64,000 nucleotides of DNA, taken from assembly GCA_947483555.1 (NCBI GenBank), contig CANKMW010000002.1, positions 1 to 64,000 of the forward strand, in the 5' to 3' direction. The position numbers were made by a program, and so were the translations under genes. Positions 52,440 to 61,939 of the stretch are shown in pieces. Source of the stretch: Myxococcales bacterium. Lineage in GTDB: Bacteria > Myxococcota_A > Polyangia > Haliangiales > Haliangiaceae. Under the pieces are notes generated by a model. The model was not told the DNA's origin and did not search any database. It saw nothing but the letters and a program-made list of their open reading frames with translations. How positions within the stretch are numbered: the first letter of the stretch is position 1; the number at the start of each line of letters is the position of its first letter.

Positions 52440-55400
52440 CTACTCGATCGCGCGGATCGGCCGCTCGAGGTCACGGACGGTCGCCACCGCGTCGGGTGCG
52501 GCGCGCAGCTCGGCCGCGGTCGGGAACGCGTCGGGGCGGATCTGGCCGAGCTCGCGCTCGCACAGTCGCGACCAGCTGGAGAACCAGCCGAAGTCGGTGG
52601 CCGCTTGCAAGCAGGCGCCGAAGGCCTCGAGCGAACGGTCCTCGTATTCGGCGGCCTTGGTCTCGAGACGTTCGCAGTACAGATCGACCGCCTCCTCGTA
52701 GGGGCGGATGAACGCCGGCACCTCGGCGGTGTAGAGCGCGTCGGAGAACGTCTGCGCGAGCTGGCCGAGCCGGGCCGCGCCGGCGATCGCCATCGCCGGG
52801 TCCTTCACCTCGCGGACCAGCGACAGGTACTCGCGGCCGGCGCGGGTGGCGACGCCGTCCTTGCGCGCGAACCAGTCGGCGAGCTTGCGATCGGACCTGG
52901 CCTTGGCCGCCGGCCGCGATGGATCGAAGTCGAGGCGGTCGGGAAACTGCACGCCGAGGAAGGCCTCGTAGATGGCCTCGGTGCGGTGGAAGCGCGCCAG
53001 CGCGTAGGAGTGGCGCGCCATGCCGGCGTCGCCGCCCGGGAACTCGCCGCCGCGGCGCTGGTACTCGGCGACCGCCTGACCGAACGCCGCCTGCGCGGCC
53101 GCGACCTTGCGGGCATCGCGGCGCACCACCGTCACCTTGATCTTGGTCTCCGGGCCGCACTGGGTGCGCGCGCCGTCGGCTCGCGCCCGCCGTCCGGCCG
53201 TCGTGCCGACCGCACGTTCGCGGGTGATCTCGACGCAGGCGCCGTCGACGGTCGGCACCGGGCAGCTCTGCTCCCAGAGGATCTGGCCGACGCGCGCATA
53301 CGCCACCACCATCCGATCGCCGCCACCCCGGTCGCCGTAGGTCTTGAGGTAGCGACGGTAGTGCGCGACCACGGTGTCGAGCTCGCCGCGCTTCTCGTGG
53401 ATCGAGGCCAGGCTGAAGAAGGCGTCGGCCGCCGCCGCCGGTCGCCGGGCACCGAACGTGCGGATGAAGTAGGTGGTGTCGTCGATCGCTTGCTGGTCAT
53501 GGCCGAGGCCCTTGCGGAACACGACCGCGTCGTTCATCGCCGCGAACGCATCGTCCTGGCCGGCGTACTTCCGCGCGTACTCCTCGAAGTTCGCCGACGC
53601 GCGATCGTAGTAGGCGACCCGAGCGTAGACGTTGCCCAGCCGGGCCAGCGCGCGCGCCGCCACCTTCGAGGCCGGGAACCGCGCGCGGAGCTCGACGTAG
53701 ACGTCGATCGCCGCCGACAGCGAGCGACCGTCCTCGAACAGGACCCCGGCGTTGTAGAGCACCTCGTCGAGCTTCTCGGCGACGCCGGCGGTGGGTGCCC
53801 GCTTGACGGTGTCGTTGAAGATCGCCAGGTACGCGTTCCCACACGCCACCAGCCCGGCGAGGTCGCCGCTGCGACGCGCCGCCAGCTCGCATCGCTGGGC
53901 GGCGATGCGGGCGCCGACGTGGTTGATCTCCTCGACGCGCGCCGCCAGCGCGCTGCGGTCCTGACCCGGCCGGGCGGTCATGAAGCCGGGCCGGGCGGCC
54001 AGGGTTCGGCCCCAGGCCGTCACCCGATCGTGCTGGCCGGAGACGACGTGGATGTTGAGGATGAGGTCGGCCGCGTACAGCGCGGTCTCGTGGCCGGGAT
54101 GGTGGTCGACGATCTCGGCCAGGATGGGGAGCGCGGCGGCGACGTGATCGTGGTTGCGCAGCAGGTTGGCCTTGAGAAACGACATCGTCACCCGTTGGGC
54201 GTCTCCGGGATCGACGATGAACGTCAGGTAGTCGTCGACCGCTGCCAGCAACTTCTGCTCGCGTTCAGGGATCGGACGCGGGGGCGGCAGCGTGCCCGTG
54301 CCGCCACCGGCGACCACCTTGGCATCGAAGGCGACCGCCGCGATCTTCGGCGTCGGATCGACCGCCAGCGCGTTGCGCCACCCGTCGACCACCGCCGACG
54401 CCGACTCCATCAACAGCGCCCTCGTCACCCGCTTGCTCCTCACCACCCGCGTGAACGCCGCCGCCGCCTCCTCCCATCGCTGGGTCGCCAGCCGCGCGTC
54501 GAGCTCGCGGTCGGCGCGCGCCCACGCCAGCTCGGCACGGAAGTACGCGGTCTCACCCCAGTCGGCGGCGCCCGGAAAGCCGTTCAGGTAGGCGCCGTAG
54601 AGTCGATCGGCGGCGGCGACGACGGCTGGATCGAAGGTCTTGCTCGACTCGCTGTGAAACGCGCGCGCCAGCTCGCCCGCCATCGCGGCGGCGTTGTCTC
54701 GACATTCGCGCGCCTCGGCCGCCGGCAGCGCCCGCGTCGCGCTCAGCGCGCCGTGCAGCTTCACCAGGCGCTCGATCTCGTCGACCTTGGCGGTGAGACC
54801 GGCCCCGGACGTCGCCAGCATCTCGACCGCGATCTCGTGTTGCCATGTGCACACCCGCGGGCTCGATGGCGCCTCCTTGATCAGCTGCCGGAACGCGAAG
54901 ATCGCCTGGTCGCTCTTGCCGTGCTCGACGTAGAGCTCGGCCAGGCGCTCCATCATGCCCGGCGCCGCCGCGGCGTCGATCTTGTGGAACACCTGCCAGC
55001 CCTTGCGGACATCGCCGAACTCGCTGAAGGCGCGCACGAAGTCGCGCCGGGCCGCGCCGTGGAGCGCCGCCTGCTTCTCGACGCCCTGGGTCTCGCGGAC
55101 CACGGTCAGAAATTCAGTGCCGGCCCGCTCGTGACGACCGGCGTTGAGGTGAACCCAGCCGAGCATGAAGCGCGCGTAGCCATAGACGTTCGACGTCGGG
55201 AACTTCAACACCTTGTCGTAGAACGCCTGCGCGCTGTCGAGCTGCTGCTCGGCGAAGTAGTAGTCGGCGAACGCCAGATACGCGTGCGGTACGAAGGCCG
55301 AGCTCGGGTGCTCGGTGAGCAGGCGGTGGTAGATGTTGCGGGCCTTGATCCGGTCCTTGTCGTCCGCGGTCTGATGGAGCGCGAAGCCGTACGAGAACAG

Positions 55401-55916
55401 CGCCTTGGGCATGCCGGGATAGGCTCGGTAGCGGTCGTTGCCGACCAGCTGCTGGTAGACCTCGATGGCCTGCCGCCGCGCCGTCACCGCCTGGCGGGCA
55501 TGGGTCCGGGCCGCCGCCGCCGAGCCGCCCTCGATCTCGAGCCGGATGCCCTCGAGGCGGTGGAACCGCGACAGCTGGGCCAGCGTGTCGGCGAGCCGGA
55601 AGTAGAGATCCGCCTTCTCGATCGGCTCGGAGTCGGGCGTGTCGTCGATCAACCGCCGGAGCAGCTCGATCTGCTCCTCGCGCAGGTCGCGGACCTCGCC
55701 CTCGAGCGCGAGGATCTCCTCGGCGGTCAGGCGCGGCGTGCGATCGGCCTCGTCGACGGCCCGCGGCCGGGGCCGCGTGCGCTCCGACAGCTCGACGTCG
55801 ACCTTGACCGGCCTGGTACGGCGGTAGCGTGCCGGCTGCGCGGCGGCCGTCGCGGCCAGCGCAGCCAGCACACCGACCGCCGCGATCGCACAGCGAACGC
55901 GGTTGCGGCGTGTCAT
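52440..55916 (-). CDS. giant exported TPR protein
   Basis: 1158 residues with a signal peptide ending AATAAA-QP. The sequence is almost wholly helical repeats of the TPR type (KADLYFRLADTLAQLSRFHR, PHAYLAFADYYFAEQQLDSA, AFYDKVLKFPTSNVYGYARF, RALARLGNVYARVAYYDRAS). The opening (LTAEEILALEGEVRDLREEQ, IELLRRLIDDTPDSEP) resembles the large TPR proteins of myxobacterial gliding/envelope complexes such as GltD/AgnA, although none of the other glt genes is nearby. It is probably a periplasmic scaffold. It follows the vWA lipoprotein gene by 59 nt on the same strand, so they may be one unit. Confidence 0.8.
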   Translation of the reverse strand: MTRRNRVRCAIAAVGVLAALAATAAAQPARYRRTRPVKVDVELSERTRPRPRAVDEADRTPRLTAEEILALEGEVRDLREEQIELLRRLIDDTPDSEPIEKADLYFRLADTLAQLSRFHRLEGIRLEIEGGSAAAARTHARQAVTARRQAIEVYQQLVGNDRYRAYPGMPKALFSYGFALHQTADDKDRIKARNIYHRLLTEHPSSAFVPHAYLAFADYYFAEQQLDSAQAFYDKVLKFPTSNVYGYARFMLGWVHLNAGRHERAGTEFLTVVRETQGVEKQAALHGAARRDFVRAFSEFGDVRKGWQVFHKIDAAAAPGMMERLAELYVEHGKSDQAIFAFRQLIKEAPSSPRVCTWQHEIAVEMLATSGAGLTAKVDEIERLVKLHGALSATRALPAAEARECRDNAAAMAGELARAFHSESSKTFDPAVVAAADRLYGAYLNGFPGAADWGETAYFRAELAWARADRELDARLATQRWEEAAAAFTRVVRSKRVTRALLMESASAVVDGWRNALAVDPTPKIAAVAFDAKVVAGGGTGTLPPPRPIPEREQKLLAAVDDYLTFIVDPGDAQRVTMSFLKANLLRNHDHVAAALPILAEIVDHHPGHETALYAADLILNIHVVSGQHDRVTAWGRTLAARPGFMTARPGQDRSALAARVEEINHVGARIAAQRCELAARRSGDLAGLVACGNAYLAIFNDTVKRAPTAGVAEKLDEVLYNAGVLFEDGRSLSAAIDVYVELRARFPASKVAARALARLGNVYARVAYYDRASANFEEYARKYAGQDDAFAAMNDAVVFRKGLGHDQQAIDDTTYFIRTFGARRPAAAADAFFSLASIHEKRGELDTVVAHYRRYLKTYGDRGGGDRMVVAYARVGQILWEQSCPVPTVDGACVEITRERAVGTTAGRRARADGARTQCGPETKIKVTVVRRDARKVAAAQAAFGQAVAEYQRRGGEFPGGDAGMARHSYALARFHRTEAIYEAFLGVQFPDRLDFDPSRPAAKARSDRKLADWFARKDGVATRAGREYLSLVREVKDPAMAIAGAARLGQLAQTFSDALYTAEVPAFIRPYEEAVDLYCERLETKAAEYEDRSLEAFGACLQAATDFGWFSSWSRLCERELGQIRPDAFPTAAELRAAPDAVATVRDLERPIRAIE

Positions 55917-55975
55917 GCAGCCGGAAGACGCACCGGCGCGGCCCCGGTTGCACCGATGTCGACCGCACGCGCCGG

Positions 55976-57451
55976 CTACTGCCCGTACAACGTGCCCTGC
56001 GCCGCGCGCTCCTCGATCAACGCCAGCATCGCCGCGCCGAGTTCGACCTCGGGCCCGAGCGTGACGGCGCCGATCGATGCCGCGTCGGCAGCGAAGCGGT
56101 CCTGGGCGGCGCGCATGATGGTCGCGGCCAGGGCCGGATCGCCGCCGTACGCCGCGGCGGCGTCGTGCATCCCGGACACCAGCAGCGCCAGCGCGGTGGT
56201 GCGCGCCGCCGCCTCTTGCGCGAACCACTGGCCACGCTCGTCGAGGGCGGTGCCGTCACGGCCGGCGCGCAGCGTCAACGAACGCTCGACCCCCGACGGG
56301 TTGACCCACGACAGGTCGGCGTCGGCGTAGGCGGCGTCGAGCCCGCCGTCGGCCGCCTCCTCGAGCGAGACCAGGAGCGCGCCCCGCCGCTTCGACAGGA
56401 ACACGGTCGCCGCCTCGAGCCGCGGCTGCTCGGCGAAGCCGACCGGGAACCCGTAGCCCTGATCGATCGTCAGCCCCGAGCTGTGGCGGACGTCGACCGC
56501 CAGGTCGTAGGCGATCGGCACCGTGAACCACGGGTACTCGTCGGCCATGAAGGTCGGGATGTCGTCATTCTGCTGCATGCTGTAGGCGTTGGCGCCTCGC
56601 ACCTTGGCCATGCTCTGCAGCACCTCGGGCCCGACGCCGAGGCCGAGCGCCACCACCGTGATGTGGACGCCGTCGGCGGCGCCGGCGCTGACCAGGTCGT
56701 CGAAGGCAGTCGGCGCCGTCGGCCCGACGTTGGGCTGCACGTCGGTGAACAGGATGACGCGCACGTTCTGGCGCCCATCGGCGCGCGCCTGGCGGCCGAG
56801 CTGGTAGGCGCGGACCAGGCCACCGTACATATCGGTGGCGCCCGACTCGCGCAGGCTGTCGATCACGCTGCGGATCGCGCCCTCGCTGGCGCCGCTGGTG
56901 ATCGGCAACGGCGTGTTCACGTTGCTGCCGTAGGTGACGATCGCGATCTGGTCGCGGGCCTCGATCGGATCGACCAGCGCGTGCAGCAGCTGCCGCGACA
57001 GCCGGCCCGGCGTCGGGTACTCGTCGCTGCCGCTGCCCCAGCCCATCGAGCCCGAGACGTCGACGGTCATGATGTACGTGGTGGCCGGGCGCTGGAAGAT
57101 GTCGGGCTCGACGTTCGACGACAGGCCGATCTGCAGCCAGCCGCGGTCGTCGCCGTCGCGATCGGGGGCGACGCCGAGCGCGGCGCGCAGGCACAGCGTG
57201 TCGTTGCACGGCGCCCCGGTCAGCCCGAGGTCGTGCTCGGCGAACATACCCTCGACCAGCAGCGCCGCCGCCGGCGGGATCTGGCCCCGGGCGATCAGCT
57301 CGCGGGCGAGCTTCATGTCCTTGACGCCACCCGGGGTGGCGCCGAAGTCGCCGGCGCCGGAGCCAGAGCCGAAGTCGCCGCCGCACGCGGTGGCCAGCAT
57401 CAGGACCGGGGTCAGGAAGAGCGAAACGCGTCGCGAGTCGTGGTTCCTCAT
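55976..57451 (-). CDS. von Willebrand A-domain lipoprotein
   Basis: 491 residues. The lipobox LMLATAC is followed by a Gly-rich spacer. From about 125 a vWA domain has the metal-ion site DVSGSMG (the DxSxS motif), with GATDMYGGL supplying the Thr and ILFTDVQPN the later Asp. The C-terminal region (AVDVRHSSGLTIDQGYGFP) matches domains following vWA in YfbK-like secreted proteins. Together with the TPR protein downstream it may assemble an envelope complex. No ribosome-binding site precedes the ATG. Confidence 0.85.
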   Translation of the reverse strand: MRNHDSRRVSLFLTPVLMLATACGGDFGSGSGAGDFGATPGGVKDMKLARELIARGQIPPAAALLVEGMFAEHDLGLTGAPCNDTLCLRAALGVAPDRDGDDRGWLQIGLSSNVEPDIFQRPATTYIMTVDVSGSMGWGSGSDEYPTPGRLSRQLLHALVDPIEARDQIAIVTYGSNVNTPLPITSGASEGAIRSVIDSLRESGATDMYGGLVRAYQLGRQARADGRQNVRVILFTDVQPNVGPTAPTAFDDLVSAGAADGVHITVVALGLGVGPEVLQSMAKVRGANAYSMQQNDDIPTFMADEYPWFTVPIAYDLAVDVRHSSGLTIDQGYGFPVGFAEQPRLEAATVFLSKRRGALLVSLEEAADGGLDAAYADADLSWVNPSGVERSLTLRAGRDGTALDERGQWFAQEAAARTTALALLVSGMHDAAAAYGGDPALAATIMRAAQDRFAADAASIGAVTLGPEVELGAAMLALIEERAAQGTLYGQ

Positions 57452-57581
57452 GCCGTGGTCTATCGCAGCCGCCGTACCAGGCCCGCGCGGCGGTTTCCGG
57501 CCACTTGGCGCCGACCCGCCGCGGGGAGCGACGACAGGTCCGGACATCGGTGTCGTACCCCGGCATCGGATATCGTCAGCC

Positions 57582-57950
57582 ATGGGTGAAGCCCGACGCG
57601 ACCGCCTGCCCGAGATCCTCGCCGACCATGGCCGATGGCTCGACTCCGACGGTGTCGAGGGCGCGCGCGCTGATCTGAGCCGGGTGAACCTCGAGTTCGT
57701 CGACCTGCAGGGCGCGCGGCTCCGCAAGGCGAACCTGCGGTACGCTCGCCTGGGTGGCACCGATCTGCGCGGCGCCGACCTGCGCGAAGCCGACCTGCGG
57801 GGCGCGATCACGTCGGTGACGACGCTCGGCTACAACGAGCTCGACCTGCCCCGCGAGTACGCCCACGCGAACTTCGCCGGCGCGCTCGTCGAGGGCGCCC
57901 AGTTCGATGGCACCGCGCCCGACACGTCGGTCGTCAGCCCGGTCGAGTGA
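57582..57950 (+). CDS. small pentapeptide-repeat protein
   Basis: 122 residues without a signal peptide. Residues about 30-75 and 95-110 consist of A-D/N-L-x-x repeats (ADLSRVNLEFVDLQGARLRK, ANLRYARLGGTDLRGADLRE, ANFAGALVEGAQF), which build a right-handed quadrilateral helix. Some family members mimic DNA and protect gyrase, but many have no known role. With only about twelve units this is a short member. TATCGT lies 5 nt before the ATG with no ribosome-binding site. Confidence 0.85.
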   Translation: MGEARRDRLPEILADHGRWLDSDGVEGARADLSRVNLEFVDLQGARLRKANLRYARLGGTDLRGADLREADLRGAITSVTTLGYNELDLPREYAHANFAGALVEGAQFDGTAPDTSVVSPVE

Positions 57951-57985
57951 GCGGCACCGTCAGTCCGATCAGGCGGCAGCCCGGA

Positions 57986-57991
57986 TATACT
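57986..57991 (+). promoter_or_regulatory. -10 box TATACT, leaderless start of the fusion enzyme
   Basis: TATACT ends 8 nt before ATG 58000 and there is no ribosome-binding site. Confidence 0.45.
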
Positions 57992-57999
57992 CGCCGCCG

Positions 58000-60900
58000 A
58001 TGAGCGACGGTGCAGGCGCAGCTTCTCCGCGACGTGGTTCGGCCACCCATCGCCGCCGCCGCAAGGTGGCGTGGGCGCACCGGCTGCGCCGGGTCGGGAT
58101 GGCGTGGCAGAACGCGCTCGAGATCATGCGCGCCGGGCGCCTGACCGCGCCCTACGGGGCGCCGTTCGAGGTCGTCCACCAGACCCCGGTCTGCCGCCTC
58201 CGCCACTACGGCAGCGAAGGCGTGGTGGCCCACGGTGCACCACTCTTGCTGGTGCCGCCGCTGATGGTGGCCTCCGAGGTCTACGACATCGCGCCCGACA
58301 TCAGCTCGGTCGCATTCCTGACCCGCGCTGGCGTCGACGTGTGGGTCACCGACTTCGGCGCCCCCGAGCACGAGGCCGGCGGCATGGAGCGCACGCTCGA
58401 CGATCACGTGCGCGCCATCTCGGAGGCCATCGACCAGGTCCGGACGGCGACCGGCAAGGACGTCCATCTCGCCGGCTACTCGCAGGGCGGGATGTTCGCG
58501 TACCAGGTCGCGGCGTTTCGCCGCTCGGCGGGGCTGGCCTCGGTGATCACCTTCGGCGCTCCGGTCGACATCCATCGCACGGTGCCGATCGGCGATCAGA
58601 TCGTCGAGCGCATGGTGGCCGGCCTGCAGCGCGCGGTGGCGTTCCCGCTCGAGCACGTCGACGGCCTGCCGGGCTTCCTGACCTCGACCGGCTTCAAGCT
58701 GCTGAGCGCGCGCAAGGAGATCGGCCAGTTCTTCGACTTCGTCAGCAAGCTGCACGATCGCGCGGCGCTGGAGAAGCGCGAGGCGCGGCGGCTGTTCCTC
58801 GGCGGCCAGGGCTTCGTGGCCTGGCCGGGGCCGGCGTTGCGCAAGTTCATCGACGAGATCATCGTCGCCAACCGCATGACCTCGGGGGGCATCGTGATCG
58901 ACGGCCACAGCGTGAGCCTGGCCGACATCGCGTCGCCGATCCTGTACTTCCTCGGCGAGCGCGACGAGATGGGTCGGCCGGCCGCGGTGCGCGGCATCCG
59001 CAAGGCGGTGCCCGCCGTCACCGAGCTGTACGAGGTCACCGTCAAGGCCGGACACTTCGGCCTGGTCGTGGGCTCGACCGCGCTCGCGATCACCTGGCCG
59101 ACGGTGGTCGAGTGGATCCGCTGGCGCGACGGTGAGGGCCCGGCGCCGGCGCGCGCGACGCTGGCCCGCGGCGTGGTCGACGATCCGACCACCGATCCCG
59201 ACCAGATCGACGACGACGTCCCGATCGAGGACGACGACATCGAGACCGCGTTCGGCGAGATCCAGTTCGATCTCGAGCTGGTCCGCGACGTGCTCGGCAA
59301 CACCGCGCGCGCCGTGATGGACCGGGTCGGTGACGTCAGCAACGACCTCGGCGACTACTTCGACAACCTGCGCTGGCAGGTGCCGCGCCTGCGCAAGCTC
59401 CGCGATCTGCGCGACGACACCCCGATCTCGCTGGGCCGCACGCTGGCCGATCAGGCCCGGCGGATCCCCGACCGCACCTTCTTCATGTGGAAGGACCGCG
59501 CGTTCTCGTACGCCGACGCCAACCGCCGGGTCGACGCGGTCGCCCGCGGCCTCATGCAGTGCGGCGTCCGCCCCGGCCTGCGGGTCGCGGTGCTCATGGA
59601 CGGCCGGCCCAGCTACCTGTCGGCGGTGACCGCGCTGTCGCGGATCGGCGCGGTGGCGGTGCTGATCGCGCCGGCCACGCCCGACGCCGCGCTCGGCCGC
59701 GCGTTCGACGTCGGCGAGTGCGAAGCCGTGATCGCCGATCCCGAGCTGGCGCCGCGGGTGCGTTCGGCGTGGGCCGGCAAGCTGCTGGTCCTGGGCGGGG
59801 TGCACGAGTCGCGCGCGCTCCCGGTCGGGGCGATCGATCTCGAGGCCCTCGACCCCACCGCGGTCCCGCCGCCCGGCTGGTATCGTCCGGATCCCGGACG
59901 AGCGCGCGACCTGGCGCTGGTGTTCGTGTCGGGCGGCGGCTTCTCGCCACCGCGCGCCAGCCGGGTCACCAACCGGCGGTGGGCGTTCTCGGCGCTCGGC
60001 GCGGCCGCGACCTGCACGCTGACCAACCGCGACACCGTCTACTGCTGCCTGCCGCTGCACCACCCGACCGCGATGCTGGTCGCCGCCGGCAGCGCCATCG
60101 CCGGCGGCGCCCGCCTGGCCCTGGCGTCGGAGTTCCGCCCCGACGTGTTCTGGACCGAGGTCCGACGCTACGGGGTGTCGGTCGTGTTCTACGCTGGCGA
60201 GATGTGCCGACCGCTGGTGCTGGCGCCGTTCACGATCGGCGAGCACAACCATCCGGTGCGGCTGTTCGCCGGCTCCGGCATGCGTCCGGATCTGTGGCAC
60301 AAGCTGCGCGAGCGGTTCGGCGCGGTCGGCGTCCTCGAGTTCTACGCCTCCACCGAGGCGTCGGCGGTGCTGGCCAACGCCTCGGGCGCGAAGGTCGGTG
60401 CGGTCGGCCATCCGTTGCCGGGCAGCCCCGACATGGCGATCGCCGCCTACGACTTCGACGCCGACGAGCTGGTCCGCGATGGCAGCGGCCGCCTGGTGCG
60501 GGCCCGCATCGACGAGCCCGGCATGCTGGTGGCCCGCCTCGACTCGCCACGCGGCATCGCCGACGTCGCCCATCTGCCGTCGGCGCGCCTGCTTCGCGAC
60601 GCCTTCGCGTCCGGCGACACCTGGTTCTTCACCGGCGATATCCTGACCATCGACGGTGGCGGCGACTACTGGTACGTCGATCGCTGGGGCGACACCATCC
60701 GCACCGCGAACGGTCCGGTCATGAGCCGCGGGATCGAGGACGCCATCCACACCGTGCCGTCGGTGTTCAGCTGCGTCGCGCTCGGCCTCCCGGCGAGCGC
60801 GGCCGGCGAACGCGGCGAGGTCCCGGCCGCGGCGTTCGCGCTCGCACCCGGTGCGGCCCTCGACCTCGAGGCCGTGGCCAGCGCCGTCCTCGCGTTGCCC

Positions 60901-61107
60901 GACCACGCCCGCCCGCGCCGGCTGCGCCGGGTCGAGGCCATCCCGACCGCCGACGGTTACCGCCCGCTCAAGAAGCCGATCCGCGATCTCGGCTTCGGCG
61001 ACGGTCCCGAGGTGTGGGCCTGGGACGCGGCGACCTCGCGATACCGGTCGACGGCACGGCCGGTCGCGAGCGACGGCGAGACCGCGCGGCAGATCGGTCA
61101 CCCCTGA
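58000..61107 (+). CDS. fusion of PHA-synthase-like alpha/beta hydrolase and acyl-CoA-synthetase-like adenylation domain
   Basis: 1035 residues. Residues 35-390 are an alpha/beta hydrolase of the PhaC-like group: GYSQGG (159-164, nucleophile Ser161), LGERDEMG and VKAGHFGLVVG supply the Asp and His. After an acidic linker (about 400-450), residues 490-1035 resemble AMP-forming acyl-CoA synthetases (ADQARRIPDRTFFMWKDRAF, LPLHHPTAMLVAAGS, GVLEFYASTEA, YWYVDRWGD). The usual phosphate-binding loop (TSGSTGxPKG) is replaced by VSGGGFSPPRASRVTNRRW, and the terminal Lys region reads YRPLKKPIR. It probably activates a lipid acyl chain and transfers or hydrolyses it; the substrate is unknown. Confidence 0.85.
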   Translation: MSDGAGAASPRRGSATHRRRRKVAWAHRLRRVGMAWQNALEIMRAGRLTAPYGAPFEVVHQTPVCRLRHYGSEGVVAHGAPLLLVPPLMVASEVYDIAPDISSVAFLTRAGVDVWVTDFGAPEHEAGGMERTLDDHVRAISEAIDQVRTATGKDVHLAGYSQGGMFAYQVAAFRRSAGLASVITFGAPVDIHRTVPIGDQIVERMVAGLQRAVAFPLEHVDGLPGFLTSTGFKLLSARKEIGQFFDFVSKLHDRAALEKREARRLFLGGQGFVAWPGPALRKFIDEIIVANRMTSGGIVIDGHSVSLADIASPILYFLGERDEMGRPAAVRGIRKAVPAVTELYEVTVKAGHFGLVVGSTALAITWPTVVEWIRWRDGEGPAPARATLARGVVDDPTTDPDQIDDDVPIEDDDIETAFGEIQFDLELVRDVLGNTARAVMDRVGDVSNDLGDYFDNLRWQVPRLRKLRDLRDDTPISLGRTLADQARRIPDRTFFMWKDRAFSYADANRRVDAVARGLMQCGVRPGLRVAVLMDGRPSYLSAVTALSRIGAVAVLIAPATPDAALGRAFDVGECEAVIADPELAPRVRSAWAGKLLVLGGVHESRALPVGAIDLEALDPTAVPPPGWYRPDPGRARDLALVFVSGGGFSPPRASRVTNRRWAFSALGAAATCTLTNRDTVYCCLPLHHPTAMLVAAGSAIAGGARLALASEFRPDVFWTEVRRYGVSVVFYAGEMCRPLVLAPFTIGEHNHPVRLFAGSGMRPDLWHKLRERFGAVGVLEFYASTEASAVLANASGAKVGAVGHPLPGSPDMAIAAYDFDADELVRDGSGRLVRARIDEPGMLVARLDSPRGIADVAHLPSARLLRDAFASGDTWFFTGDILTIDGGGDYWYVDRWGDTIRTANGPVMSRGIEDAIHTVPSVFSCVALGLPASAAGERGEVPAAAFALAPGAALDLEAVASAVLALPDHARPRRLRRVEAIPTADGYRPLKKPIRDLGFGDGPEVWAWDAATSRYRSTARPVASDGETARQIGHP

Positions 61108-61201
61108 GCCGCGTCGACGGTAGACGGCGGCAGCAGCGGTCGAATGGTTGCCGCCGGTAAGGATCCTCCGGGTGGTGGGCACCCACCTGCAGGAGGACGA
61201 C

Positions 61202-61939
61202 ATGCGCATGACCAGGCTCTCGATGACGATCGCCGCCGTGGTGATGGCGGCGTGCGGCGGTGGGGACGGCATCCCGCACTCGAACGGCACTGGACCGGCG
61301 CCGTTCGACCCCGACCGCCCGTACGTGCCGCAGGTCGCGCCCGCTGACCTGTCGGCGAACATCACCAATCCACTGTTCCCGGCCCCGGTTGGCGCCCGCT
61401 GGAGCTATCGCGCCACCACCGACGAGGGCGTCGAGAGCATCGAGGTCCGCGTGCTGGCCGAGACCCGCAGCGTGTGGGGCGCCACGGCGCGCGTGGTGCG
61501 TGACACGGTCCATATCGACGATCAGATGGTGGAGGACACCTGGGACTGGTACGGACAGGACGCGACCGGCAACGTCTGGTACCTGGGCGAGGACACCACC
61601 GAATACGTCGACGGCCTGCCGGCCGGCAACGCCGGCGCGTGGGAGTCGGGCGTCGATGGCGCGCTGCCCGGCGTCAACATGCTCGCCGCGCCGCAGGTCG
61701 GCGATGTCTATCGGCAGGAGTACTACGCCGGTGTGGCGGAGGACGTCGCCAACGTCGTCGCGAACGACGCCGCGGTGACGGTGCCGGCCGGATCGTGGAC
61801 CGGTTGCCTCGAGACCCGCGACCGCTCGGCGCTCGATCCCGACCTCGACGAGCGCAAGTTCTACTGCCCGGGGGTCGGCAACGTGCTGGTGCTGGAAGGT
61901 GATGTCCGCGTCGAGCTGATCGAGTACGCTGGACTGTGA
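61202..61939 (+). CDS. lipoprotein of unknown function
   Basis: 245 residues. AGGAGG stands 6 nt before ATG 61202, and the lipobox is VVMAAC. The mature protein has a beta-rich domain (NITNPLFPAPVGARWSYRAT, WDWYGQDATGNVWYLGEDTT, VTVPAGSWTGCLETRD) of the kind found in many myxobacterial secreted proteins. The pattern W-x-Y...TxEYVDG suggests a carbohydrate-like or structural fold, without catalytic motifs. Its stop overlaps the start of the next gene (TGATG), so the two envelope genes are coupled, and both lead into the ECF sigma operon. Confidence 0.75.
   Translation: MRMTRLSMTIAAVVMAACGGGDGIPHSNGTGPAPFDPDRPYVPQVAPADLSANITNPLFPAPVGARWSYRATTDEGVESIEVRVLAETRSVWGATARVVRDTVHIDDQMVEDTWDWYGQDATGNVWYLGEDTTEYVDGLPAGNAGAWESGVDGALPGVNMLAAPQVGDVYRQEYYAGVAEDVANVVANDAAVTVPAGSWTGCLETRDRSALDPDLDERKFYCPGVGNVLVLEGDVRVELIEYAGL

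Noticed and set aside
52605..56330. Very long open frame on the plus strand opposite the TPR gene
   Set aside because: Open antisense frames are expected at this GC content; the plus frame is Arg/Gly/Ala-rich with no domain pattern, while the minus frame shows clear TPR repeats and a signal peptide.
57465..57479. TGGTACGGCGGCTGC as a sigma-54 promoter for the vWA lipoprotein
   Set aside because: The -12 element would place the transcript start 2 nt before the ATG, unlike the well-spaced cases, and such GG-N10-GC matches are common by chance at this GC content.
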